Of a DNA stretch of 15,850 bases, positions 7,719 through 14,206 are shown in pieces. Position numbers and translations under genes: made by a program. Position 1 is the stretch's first letter. Every line of letters starts with the position of its first letter. Origin of the DNA: JBFXAN01 sp050184225 (GTDB lineage Bacteria; Chloroflexota; Dehalococcoidia; CAUJGQ01); NCBI GenBank assembly GCA_050184225.1, contig JBFXAN010000152.1, forward strand, positions 1 through 15,850. The letters run 5' to 3'. The notes beneath the pieces were generated by a model, which saw nothing but the letters and a program-made list of their open reading frames with translations, made no database searches and was not told the DNA's origin.

Positions 7719-8632
7719 ATGGCAGACTCCACTCCTTTGTTCCGTGCGTGGCCGAGCGCCGGCGTGATCAGTTCGTCGGTCACCCAGCGCGCGACATCGA
7801 TCGGATACGGCGCCGGCAGGTTGAGCACCAAGTGGGTGAAGCCGGCGTCGATCAGGTGCCGAAGGCTCGCTCGGGCCATCGCAGGTTCGTCATACGAGAT
7901 GAGCAACTGGACGGAACGCGTGATCTCCCGGGGGTCGCGCGCGATGGCGGCGCAAAGCTGGTCGAGGACGCCGCTCCGCTCCCGGAGATCCTCGATGCTG
8001 GTGCGTGGCGGGCCGATCGCGTTCCAGATGTCGGCCTGTTCCGCCACGACGCGCAGTGTGGCGGCCCCGGTGCCCGCGATCAGCATAGGGGGATGCGGTC
8101 GCTGGATCGGCTTGAGGTTACAGCGCGCACCACTCAGCCGATAGTGTTGCCCCGCGAAGTCGAATATCTCCTCGGTCCACATGCGTCGGATGATCGCGCA
8201 GGCCTCGGCAAAGCCGGCGACCGCGTCACCCCAGGCGCCGATGGGTATGCCATATGCGTTGAACTCGGGAGCCGCCAAGTCCCGGTTTGGCAGCCCGCCG
8301 ACGCCAATCCCGAAATCGAGCCGTCCGCCGGAAATCACGTCAACGGTCGCCGCGATCTTCGCCAGCACCGCTGGTCGCCGAATCCGGTTGTTGGTCACGA
8401 GCAGGCCGAGCCGAAGCCGCCGTGTCTGGGCGGCAAGCGCGGCGAGCAGCGTCCACCCTTCGTAGATTGGGCCGGACGGATCCCCGACCCGAGGCAGCAG
8501 ATGATCGTACAGCCAGACGTGCTCAATCTCAGAAATTGCGTCCGCCTCGCGCCAAACCCGCTGGATGTCGTGATAACTGACGTTCGCCAGGGTCGTCTTG
8601 ATGCCGAAGCTTGGCGTGACACGGTCAATCAT
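7715..8632 (-). CDS. LLM-class flavin/F420-dependent oxidoreductase
   Basis: A 305-aa luciferase-like monooxygenase-fold protein. Supporting motifs are IEHVWLYDHLLPRVGDPSGP (36-55), RLRLGLLVTNNRIRRPAVLA (72-91), DVISGGRLDFGIGVGG (98-113) and QRPHPPMLIAGTGAATLRVV (177-196). It differs from the other LLM gene in the window in the N-terminal active-site loop, so it is a separate subfamily, not a tandem duplicate. GGAG lies 7 nt before the ATG. Its stop overlaps the next gene's start by 4 nt. Substrate unknown. Confidence 0.88.
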   Translation of the reverse strand: MIDRVTPSFGIKTTLANVSYHDIQRVWREADAISEIEHVWLYDHLLPRVGDPSGPIYEGWTLLAALAAQTRRLRLGLLVTNNRIRRPAVLAKIAATVDVISGGRLDFGIGVGGLPNRDLAAPEFNAYGIPIGAWGDAVAGFAEACAIIRRMWTEEIFDFAGQHYRLSGARCNLKPIQRPHPPMLIAGTGAATLRVVAEQADIWNAIGPPRTSIEDLRERSGVLDQLCAAIARDPREITRSVQLLISYDEPAMARASLRHLIDAGFTHLVLNLPAPYPIDVARWVTDELITPALGHARNKGVESAI

Positions 8633-8656
8633 GGTTGAACTCCATCGAAATCCAAC

Positions 8657-8956
8657 TCACGTTGCCAGGTGCTCGACGAACGCCCGGGCGATCACCGTGT
8701 GGCCGGCGAGCGAGGGGTGGACACCATCGGGGTTGAACAGCTCCGGCGGCGCCGGCCGTCCCAGCGCCGCGCCGGTGTCGACCACCGGATCGGGCTGACG
8801 GCGGAGAATGTCGTTGAACGCGCTGAGGTCGTCGTTTCGGAGATCGAACTGCCCCTGCCGGAACGGCGGATAGGCGGCGAGGCCGCCTATCCGCCGCATG
8901 TGTCGCCGGCTGAGCCGGTGGTTCGTCAGCCGCGTCGATGCGATGGATCTGGTCAT
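8657..8956 (-). pseudogene. C-terminal remnant of an SGNH/GDSL hydrolase
   Basis: The 99-aa frame ends in FNPDGVHPSLAGHTVIARAF (73-92), the block V motif of SGNH hydrolases with catalytic Asp and His (DGVHPS), preceded by DLSAFNDILRRQPDPVVDTG-type sequence. The GDS nucleophile block and the other N-terminal blocks are missing, and the erythromycin-esterase-like gene occupies the space upstream, so it cannot be catalytic as such. The first ~35 residues are not SGNH-like and include a perfect 15-bp hairpin. The ATG at 8956 overlaps the upstream stop as ATGA, so the fragment may still be translated. Most likely a deletion remnant; a small functional protein is less likely. Confidence 0.65.
8864..8896. 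repeat. Perfect 15-bp inverted repeat inside the SGNH remnant
   Basis: CGGCGGATAGGCGGC (8864-8878), loop GAG, and its exact reverse complement GCCGCCTATCCGCCG (8882-8896). It lies about 57 nt beyond the stop of the erythromycin-esterase-like gene, in the non-conserved head of the SGNH remnant. It may be a rho-independent-like terminator without T-tract, or a REP-type insertion that marks the deletion junction. Confidence 0.7.
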
Positions 8957-10293
8957 CGTGATGCATCTCCATCAAGGGATCGGACCGGCGTGACTTCCTG
9001 GCGGTGGACGATCACGTCGAACCACTGCGCCAGGGTGCCGCCGTCGATGAATGAGTCGGGACCGAAGTTCGGCAGGCCGCGGGTGCTGAGCGGGGACGTC
9101 AGCCAGTCCTGAACCGGCGGCGGGGCGGGCGCGCGCAGGTCGAGGATGAACTGATCGATGCCGGTCGCAGCGAGCGGTCGCTCGAACCACGCCGGCGCCG
9201 GTTGTGGCATCGCGGCCGTTTCTTCGCCACCGAGACTGACCGTGCCGTGGTCGAAGGTGAAGCCGATCGAGAGGTACGCCGGGCCATACCAGCGGCGCAG
9301 GTACGAGCCGGCGCTCGGAAAGCGCATGTCGGGATCGGGCGGGCGGGCGATGCGCAGGTCCGGAGCGTTGGCCGTGTGCGGACTCGCAGCCCAGTAGGCG
9401 ATCGTGTCACCGGTGAAGTCGTGCCACCAGCGCAGGTTCTCGGCCGCGTGGGCGTCCCGATAGACGAGGGCCTCGTCCTCCGGCAGGCTGAAGTGCTCGT
9501 AGAACGATACGATCTGCCGGGCCTGCTGCACCGCAAGCGCGTGGGCGCGGTCGTCGGGCTCGTGGGGCAGTCCCTCCACCAACGCGAGGACCGCGCGGGC
9601 CTCGTCGATGGAGGGCTGTTTGTCCGGCACGCTCGCGATCGATTGGATGTGTTCGAAGATGTTCGGCGTAGCGGGCCGGATCACCTGGAGATGCTCGCGC
9701 AACTCGGCCAGCCGCTCGGGAGCCGTGCTGGCGACATACGCGTCGATCGCGGCGTAGGCCGGTTGCCCCGTGAGGTAGTACTCAACGCCGACGAACTGCA
9801 CCTGGTCGTCGTGGCCGGCGTTGTAGTCGCGCAGCCACTGCAACACGTCGGCCACTTCGCGCGATTGCCATTGCGGGCTCATCTGCCGCACGAGCGCGTC
9901 GAGGTCGCCGTCGCCGGTGCGGATGTACCGGTCGATCTGGCGGCCGGTCGCCCAGTCTTCCTCCCAGGCGACGGAGCGGAATCCCATCTCCTCAACGAGG
10001 AAGCGCAGGGTGCGGTGCTTGAGGCTGATCTCCTCCGCCGCCCCATGCACCGACTCGCCCAACCCGACGATCTCGGCGTCACCGATCGACTGACGAAGGG
10101 GTTCCAGGTCGTCAAGTGGGGCAGTAGGGTCGACGGTTGTGACCGGCGTCGCGTTGTGCCGAACCCAGGTGGCGACCGGCTGCGACCCCGCGGCGGCGTC
10201 CGTGGCGGGCATGCCGGCGAACACCACCAGAACCCCGACAACAAAGGTGAACGGTGGCAGCGACCATCCCCAGATTCGTGTGCGTTGGCGCAT
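8953..10293 (-). CDS. Secreted erythromycin-esterase-family protein
   Basis: A 446-aa exported member of the Ere fold. Residues 1-36 are a signal peptide (FTFVVGVLVVFAGMPATDAA), which classical cytoplasmic Ere enzymes lack. IVGLGESVHGAAE (75-87) provides the conserved Glu80 and His83; SVAWEEDWATGRQIDRYI (107-124) matches the EANW region. The later His-rich motif, commonly W-A-H-N-x-H, here reads WAASPHTAN (301-309): the first His is Ala, the second (His306) is kept. YLRRWYGPAYLSIGFTFDHG (331-350) is also family-typical. Macrolide hydrolysis is possible but not established, and many relatives have other roles. AAGGAG is 8 nt before the ATG. Confidence 0.86.
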   Translation of the reverse strand: MRQRTRIWGWSLPPFTFVVGVLVVFAGMPATDAAAGSQPVATWVRHNATPVTTVDPTAPLDDLEPLRQSIGDAEIVGLGESVHGAAEEISLKHRTLRFLVEEMGFRSVAWEEDWATGRQIDRYIRTGDGDLDALVRQMSPQWQSREVADVLQWLRDYNAGHDDQVQFVGVEYYLTGQPAYAAIDAYVASTAPERLAELREHLQVIRPATPNIFEHIQSIASVPDKQPSIDEARAVLALVEGLPHEPDDRAHALAVQQARQIVSFYEHFSLPEDEALVYRDAHAAENLRWWHDFTGDTIAYWAASPHTANAPDLRIARPPDPDMRFPSAGSYLRRWYGPAYLSIGFTFDHGTVSLGGEETAAMPQPAPAWFERPLAATGIDQFILDLRAPAPPPVQDWLTSPLSTRGLPNFGPDSFIDGGTLAQWFDVIVHRQEVTPVRSLDGDASR

Positions 10294-10344
10294 CTGTGTA
10301 TCTCCTTGGCCGGCGGCGCCACGCGCTTCAATCGATCACACACG

Positions 10345-10863
10345 TCAGCGGTCGAACCGCCAGCGCGTCGCGCCGTTCGGCTCCTCGCCGGCGACGCCAA
10401 AGGCGGTGTGGAACGTGAAGCGGTAGAGCTGCCACGGCGGCGGCCCCGCGCTCGGCGCGCTGTAGGGGGCCGTAAACGCGTCGCCCGCCACCTCCGCCGG
10501 CCATCCTTGCGCGCGGTAGAGCGCGGCCAGCCGTTCCAACGTCGGTCCGTCGGTGACTCTGCCCGCCTCACCCTCGAACACGAGATCGATGCCGGACAAT
10601 GCGGCGGAGATCGTGCAGTCCGGGTTCGCGGCCAGGTTGCGAGACTTGCGGGTTCCCGGCCCGCTCACGATATAGATATCGCCGTCGAACCAGAGGGCGC
10701 CCACACCGGCGGCGTGAGGGTGGCCGTCCGGCCCAACCGTCCCGAGGAAGAACCGATCGGTCGGGCACGGGGCGGCCAGGGCGTCGCGGGCCCTGCTCCA
10801 CGGCAGCGCGGCGTTTCCGTAGCGGTCGAGGTTGGTGGTGTCGGTGGGTGCTCGGTCGGTCAT
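10345..10863 (-). CDS. Pyridoxamine-5'-phosphate-oxidase-family protein
   Basis: A 172-aa split-barrel protein. RFFLGTVGPDGHPHAAGVGA (37-56) and WFDGDIYIVSGPGTRKSRNL (58-77) followed by ANPDCTISAA (79-88) are the standard FMN/F420-binding strands with the Lys/Arg-Asn phosphate-contacting segment. It differs clearly from the other PPOX-fold gene in the window. The ATG at 10863 is preceded by AAGGTG; the frame is open upstream only as the shadow of the NTF2-like gene. Product probably a flavin- or deazaflavin-dependent reductase; substrate unknown. Confidence 0.86.
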   Translation of the reverse strand: MTDRAPTDTTNLDRYGNAALPWSRARDALAAPCPTDRFFLGTVGPDGHPHAAGVGALWFDGDIYIVSGPGTRKSRNLAANPDCTISAALSGIDLVFEGEAGRVTDGPTLERLAALYRAQGWPAEVAGDAFTAPYSAPSAGPPPWQLYRFTFHTAFGVAGEEPNGATRWRFDR

Positions 10864-10930
10864 CGGTTCACCTTGGTTCCTGCGGCGTGATCGAGAGCAC
10901 GTTGTCGCTCTGCTCGCTTTACTGGCCGGC

Positions 10931-11329
10931 CTACCCCTGGCGCGGCGGCATATCGGGGATCGGACCGCTGTACTGGATGTTGGCAAGCAGCCAGCGGCCG
11001 TCGCGCTGGACGGCGACCTGGGTGACGCGGAAGCGGCCGGATGCCTGGGGCGCCGGCTGTCCCTGATAGGTAGACTTTTGCGAGACGATGCCGACCGCGA
11101 TCGCCGTGGCGCCGTAGTCGCGCACGCTGACATCGTTGAGGGAATGCCCCTCCAGCTTCAGCACGCCGTTCCGCCGTGGTTCGAGGTACTGCTGGCGATC
11201 CAGGACGAATCCGAGCGGGCCGACGACGGCGAAGTCATCGGCCACGAACTGCTCGAGGGCATCGGCATCATTGCGGCCTTCGGCGTCGGCCCAGCGCTGG
11301 CCGAGTTCCAGAATCTGATCGCGTGTCAT
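10931..11329 (-). CDS. NTF2-like (SnoaL/DUF4440) family protein
   Basis: A 132-aa cone-shaped alpha+beta fold protein. The N-terminal helix DQILELGQRWADAEGRNDAD (4-23) followed by LEQFVADDFAVVGPLG (25-40), a central strand DYGATAIAVGIVSQKSTYQG (71-90) and terminal GRFRVTQVAVQRDGRWLLAN (98-117) form the classic DUF4440 pattern. Such proteins are small-molecule isomerases/hydratases or binding proteins. AAAGGAG lies 7 nt before the ATG at 11329; further upstream the open frame is only the SDR gene in another phase. It sits 80 bp after the SDR gene on the same strand. Confidence 0.86.
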   Translation of the reverse strand: MTRDQILELGQRWADAEGRNDADALEQFVADDFAVVGPLGFVLDRQQYLEPRRNGVLKLEGHSLNDVSVRDYGATAIAVGIVSQKSTYQGQPAPQASGRFRVTQVAVQRDGRWLLANIQYSGPIPDMPPRQG

Positions 11330-11409
11330 GTGCAGGCTCCTTTCTCTCTTAGCTCCATTGGCTTCAACGCGGTGGGATATGTGCTGTCCGTGTTCGTGGC
11401 ACGGGCTGG

Positions 11410-12222
11410 TCAGAGCATGACCGCACCGCCGTTCACGTCGAGCGTGGCGCCGGTGATCCATGAAGAACTGTCCGAGGCGAGGAAGAGCGCGGCGAGGGCG
11501 ACATCGTCCGGCGTACCCAGCCGTCCCAGCACCGTCATCGCCGCCATCTGTTGCTGACGCTCCACCGGGATCAGCTGCGCCAACCGCTCGACGAGCACCG
11601 TGCCCGGCGAGATGCAGTTGGCACGGACGCCGTACTTGCCGCCTTCCATGGCGAGGTAGCGGGTGTACATGACCACGCCCGCTTTGGCGGAGGCGTAGGC
11701 CGCCGAGGGGCCAGGCAGGGGGACGCGTCCGGCAGTGGAGGACATCGTGATGATCGCACCGCGCCGACGCTCGATCATGCCGGGCAGGAAGCTCTTCACC
11801 GTCAGGAAGGTGGCGGTCAGGCTGCCATCTACGAATAACCGCCAGTCCTCCTCCGTGGTCTGCTCGGTGGGAGCGACGCGGGCGCCGCCGCTGCCGACGA
11901 ATGCCGCCAGGATCTCGACCGGACCAAGCTCCGCCTCCGCCCGCTGTCGCATGTGTTCGACGGCGCCGGCGTCCTTGCAATCGGCGCTCACGCCGATCGC
12001 CTCACCGCCGTCGGATCGAATGGCACCGACGACGGCCTCGATCGCCGCCTGATCGCGGGCGTTGACGACGACCTTCGCGCCGTTGGCGGCGAGCAGACGG
12101 CAGGTGGCCGAGCCGATGCCGCCGGAGCCGCCGGTGACGACGGCCACCTTGCCGGCGAGGTCGGGATAGCTGGGGACCGGCATCGGGGAGGTGGCGCCCT
12201 CGGATTGGGCGGTCTGCGTCAT
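11410..12222 (-). CDS. Short-chain dehydrogenase/reductase with divergent active site
   Basis: A 270-aa Rossmann-fold oxidoreductase. Cofactor motif TGGSGGIG (30-37), then NARD (54-57), which with Arg suggests NADP(H). Active-site Ser161/162 in ITMSST, Tyr176 and Lys180 in YASAK, and ISPGTV (204-209) are intact. Two positions depart from classical SDRs: the NNAG block reads AAFVGSGG (106-113), and the tetrad Asn (usually in VNLTGTF) is Ser134 (VDGSLTATF). The C-terminal ITGATLDVNGG (256-266) is typical. ATG 12222 is chosen because GAGG lies 8 nt upstream; in-frame ATGs at 12228 and 12243 have poorer sites. The gene follows the four-helix membrane protein by 120 bp. Confidence 0.87.
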   Translation of the reverse strand: MTQTAQSEGATSPMPVPSYPDLAGKVAVVTGGSGGIGSATCRLLAANGAKVVVNARDQAAIEAVVGAIRSDGGEAIGVSADCKDAGAVEHMRQRAEAELGPVEILAAFVGSGGARVAPTEQTTEEDWRLFVDGSLTATFLTVKSFLPGMIERRRGAIITMSSTAGRVPLPGPSAAYASAKAGVVMYTRYLAMEGGKYGVRANCISPGTVLVERLAQLIPVERQQQMAAMTVLGRLGTPDDVALAALFLASDSSSWITGATLDVNGGAVML

Positions 12223-12342
12223 TGCCATATCCTCTTTCATCATTCGATATGTCGTGCGGTACGGAAGCGTATGGCCGCGACGCGGCGTGTGCCGCGGGCG
12301 GGAGACGCGACTGGATACCCAGGTCGAACGGCGCCGTGCCGA

Positions 12343-12777
12343 TCAACCGGCGGACGTATCTGAGCGGAGGTGCGAGAGGGTGGTGGCGGTGCCGACGGAC
12401 AGGCCAAAGATGGCGACGCCGAGCGGGACATGCCAGGCGGCGGCGTTGCCGCCATCGCGGCCGCTGTAGCCGAGGCCAAGCTGGACGATGATCAGAACGG
12501 CCAGCGCCACGCTCAAGCCAAGTGCCAGACCAGCGCCACGGCCGCGGAAGCCGGCGAAGAGGACGAGCACCGCCTGGACCAGCGCGAGCAGAAAGGTGAG
12601 CGAGCCAAGGCCGCCGTGGATGTCGAATTGGTCGGTGTCGATGAAGATCCCCTGCCCGGCGAAGATCGCCTGGACGAGGATGCACAGGGGAACGAGCGGA
12701 GCGACGTAGCGAAGTAACTGGGCGAAGCCCTGACGGGCAGCCGGTGAGAGGGTGGTGGTGCCGCGATCAACGGACAT
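12343..12777 (-). CDS. Four-helix membrane protein (DUF6220/cytochrome b-like)
   Basis: A 144-aa protein with hydrophobic segments at about 22-42, 56-77, 81-104 and 114-134. Single histidines stand at the start of helix 2 (FDIHGGLG, His54) and helix 4 (AAWHVPLG, His116), an arrangement like DUF6220 proteins and reminiscent of heme-ligating small cytochromes b; the latter is speculation. The ATG at 12777 is preferred over 12804 because AAAGG lies 8 nt upstream. It is the first gene of the minus-strand run and is divergent from tetR, with a palindrome in the intervening promoter region, so it is the likely primary TetR target. Confidence 0.78.
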   Translation of the reverse strand: MSVDRGTTTLSPAARQGFAQLLRYVAPLVPLCILVQAIFAGQGIFIDTDQFDIHGGLGSLTFLLALVQAVLVLFAGFRGRGAGLALGLSVALAVLIIVQLGLGYSGRDGGNAAAWHVPLGVAIFGLSVGTATTLSHLRSDTSAG

Positions 12778-12833
12778 ATTCGGAACCTTTCGCGGGAGTG
12801 GCATCCGGCGAGGCGTGGACCAGGGCCTTCTTT

Positions 12834-12846
12834 ATACAGACTGTAT
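12834..12846. promoter_or_regulatory. Probable TetR operator (perfect palindrome) in the divergent promoter region
   Basis: ATACAG-A-CTGTAT is a perfect 13-bp palindrome with a one-base centre, typical of TetR-family operators. It lies in an AT-rich patch between the divergent membrane-protein and tetR genes, 57 bp from the former's start codon. On the minus strand it overlaps the expected -10 position of a promoter whose -35 box would be TTGACA at 12866-12861 (minus reading), so binding would block transcription of the minus-strand run. Confidence 0.55.
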
Positions 12847-12860
12847 GATTAAATTATCCT

Positions 12861-12866
12861 TGTCAA
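12861..12866 (-). promoter_or_regulatory. Candidate -35 box TTGACA of the minus-strand operon
   Basis: A perfect TTGACA read on the minus strand. The best -10 candidate is TACAGT (12845-12840) at a short 15-bp spacing, inside the palindrome; short spacing and a poor -10 would fit a regulated promoter. No better TATAAT-like box is at 17 bp. Confidence 0.4.
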
Positions 12867-12882
12867 GCGAGAATTATGCGTT

Positions 12883-12911
12883 CGCGTGATGCAGCTTACA
12901 CAAGCTACGCG
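12883..12911. repeat. Second inverted repeat upstream of tetR
   Basis: CGCGT (12883-12887), a 5-nt bulge GATGC, AGCTT, loop ACAC, AAGCT, ACGCG (12907-12911): ten paired positions in two blocks. It lies 73 bp before the tetR start codon. It could be a leader hairpin of the tetR transcript or a second protein-binding site; its sequence does not match the 12834 palindrome. Confidence 0.4.
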
Positions 12912-12983
12912 TGGACGAGTCAGATCGCCATCACCCGGACGGTTGATCGTGGATGCGGAGAGTCAAGACGATATGCTGCAAGG

Positions 12984-13616
12984 ATGGTCCCCGTGAGCCC
13001 TCGTCCCTATCGCATCGGCCGCCGTCAGGCGGCGACGGATCAGACGCGCGCCCGCATCGTCGCGGCGGCCCACGATCTGCTCTCGACGGCAACGGGACCG
13101 GCCGGTTTCAGCGTCGACGCGATCGCCCGCAAGGCCGGTGTCGCCCGGATGACCGTCTACTACCAGTTCGGTTCGAAAGCAGGGCTGATGGAGGCGCTGT
13201 TCGACTCACTCGCGGCGCAGGGCCGCATCGGCGAGGGATTGGCGGCGGCGTTCAGCCGCGAGACTGCACTCGATGTTCTCGACGGCGTGATCGCGGCGTT
13301 CAGCCATTTCTGGTCGTCCGACCGGCTGATCATCCGCCGGCTGCACGGACTAGCGGTGCTCGACCCGGAGATCGAGGGTGGCGAGCGGGCGCGCAACGAG
13401 CGCCGTCGCGATGCGCTGCGCGTCGCGATCGGACGGGTCGCCGACGAGCACGGCCGCCCGACGGCCGAATCCCGCGACGACGTGATCGACATCCTCCACA
13501 CCCTGACCAGCTTCGAAACCTTCGACATCCTTGCCGGCGCCTCTCGCGAGATCGAAGACGTGACGCCACTGGTGACACGGTTCGCCCGTGCGGCTATCGG
13601 GCTGGACGGCCGCTGA
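12984..13616 (+). CDS. TetR/AcrR family transcriptional regulator
   Basis: A 210-aa repressor. The N-terminal DNA-binding domain shows TRARIVAAAHDLL (21-33), then GFSVDAIARKAGVARMTVYY (41-60) with QFGSKAGLMEALFD (61-74), the canonical TetR helix-turn-helix. The C-terminal ligand domain is family-typical in length but does not reveal the ligand. Start choice is uncertain: ATG 12984 has AAGG directly before it, whereas GTG 12993 has AAGG 9 nt upstream. The frame is open to 12876 without coding character. It is divergent from the minus-strand run, the usual arrangement for autoregulated TetR and target operon. Confidence 0.88.
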   Translation: MVPVSPRPYRIGRRQAATDQTRARIVAAAHDLLSTATGPAGFSVDAIARKAGVARMTVYYQFGSKAGLMEALFDSLAAQGRIGEGLAAAFSRETALDVLDGVIAAFSHFWSSDRLIIRRLHGLAVLDPEIEGGERARNERRRDALRVAIGRVADEHGRPTAESRDDVIDILHTLTSFETFDILAGASREIEDVTPLVTRFARAAIGLDGR

Positions 13617-13617
13617 G

Positions 13618-13636
13618 CCGGCGGATGGGGCGCCGG
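13618..13636. terminator. Hairpin between convergent tetR and the selenoprotein gene
   Basis: CCGGCG (13618-13623), loop GATGGGG, CGCCGG (13631-13636). It fills the 20-bp gap between the tetR stop and the stop of the convergent gene. Short and without T-tract, so only a moderate candidate for a bidirectional terminator. Confidence 0.45.
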
Positions 13637-14206
13637 TCATCGGTCGTCCGATTCGCCGTGGCTCTGGACCGGGCAATAGAGCGCGTTTGGCTCGACGCGG
13701 AAGACGCGGTTGAAGCGGGCACGGAAGTTCTCCAGGGCGGCGGTGGCAGCCAGTTCGACGAGTTGCGGCTCGTCGTAGTGGTCGCGGAGGCGGGTAAAAA
13801 GCTCGTCGGAAACCTCAACCGGTGCGGCGCACATCGCGTCGGCCAGTTCCAGCGCGACCCGCTCGGCGTCGGTGTAATGGGGACTGGTGCCGTAGTCGGG
13901 GAGGGCGGCGATCTTCTCGTCGGAGATGCCCGCGTCGCTGCCGCCGGCAGCGTTGATATCCACTCAGAAGGGACATCCGACAATCGTCGCGACCCGCACA
14001 CAGACGAGCGCCCGCAGGCTGGCCGGCAGCACGGCGTCCTTGGCGACGGAGCGGCTCAGGCCGCGCGCCGCCGTCAGGATCGGCGGCCGGCGGGCCATGA
14101 TCCGGGTGGGGTTAAGGACGAGGCCGAAATACCGTTCATCCTGGTCGAAGATCGGCTGCGCATCCGGGTGGGCATCGTCGCGATCCAGTGGTGTGATCCG
14201 GTCCAT
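13637..14206 (-). CDS. Predicted selenoprotein: AhpD/carboxymuconolactone-decarboxylase-fold with CxxU active site
   Basis: If TGA 13966-13964 is read as selenocysteine, this is one 189-aa protein. ATG 14206 has AGGAGG 7 nt upstream. Residues 60-76 (LPASLRALVCVRVATIV) and 82-86 (VDINA) are the conserved helix around the family's redox CxxC; here it reads Cys78-Pro-Phe-TGA81. The downstream half continues in the same frame with YTDAERVALELADAM (111-125), VSDELFTRL (132-140) and LVELAATAALENFRARFN (149-166), all family-typical, so no frameshift is involved. AhpD-fold proteins reduce peroxides or disulfides through this motif; Sec would raise its reactivity. A SECIS-like hairpin follows the TGA. 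A nonsense mutation is the alternative, but it would have had to hit exactly the catalytic Cys codon (TGT/TGC to TGA). Convergent with tetR, divergent from the toxin-antitoxin pair. Confidence 0.8.
13936..13966 (-). promoter_or_regulatory. Bacterial SECIS-like hairpin directly after the in-frame TGA
   Basis: On the minus strand, the TGA (13966-13964) is followed by 11 nt, then CGCTGCC (13952-13946), loop GGC (13945-13943), and GGCAGCG (13942-13936), a perfect 7-bp stem. The loop begins 18 nt after the TGA and starts with GG. Bacterial SECIS elements lie within the coding region just downstream of UGA, with a small loop beginning with G and a loop distance of roughly 16-37 nt, so position and loop both fit. 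Confidence 0.7.

Noticed and set aside
6261..8144. A 627-codon open frame on the + strand
   Set aside because: It is antisense to two LLM genes and a PPOX-fold gene with clear motifs; the peptide is Arg/Asp/Gly-rich without domain character, as expected for a high-GC shadow frame.
9202..10890. A 562-codon open frame on the + strand
   Set aside because: Antisense to the Ere-like and PPOX genes, with no recognisable motif and no ribosome site.
13637..13963. Two separate short genes or a nonsense-mutated pseudogene in place of the selenoprotein
   Set aside because: Both halves are in one frame, both fit the same family, the interrupting codon is TGA at the catalytic Cys, and a SECIS-like hairpin follows. 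A plain nonsense mutation remains possible but is the less economical reading.
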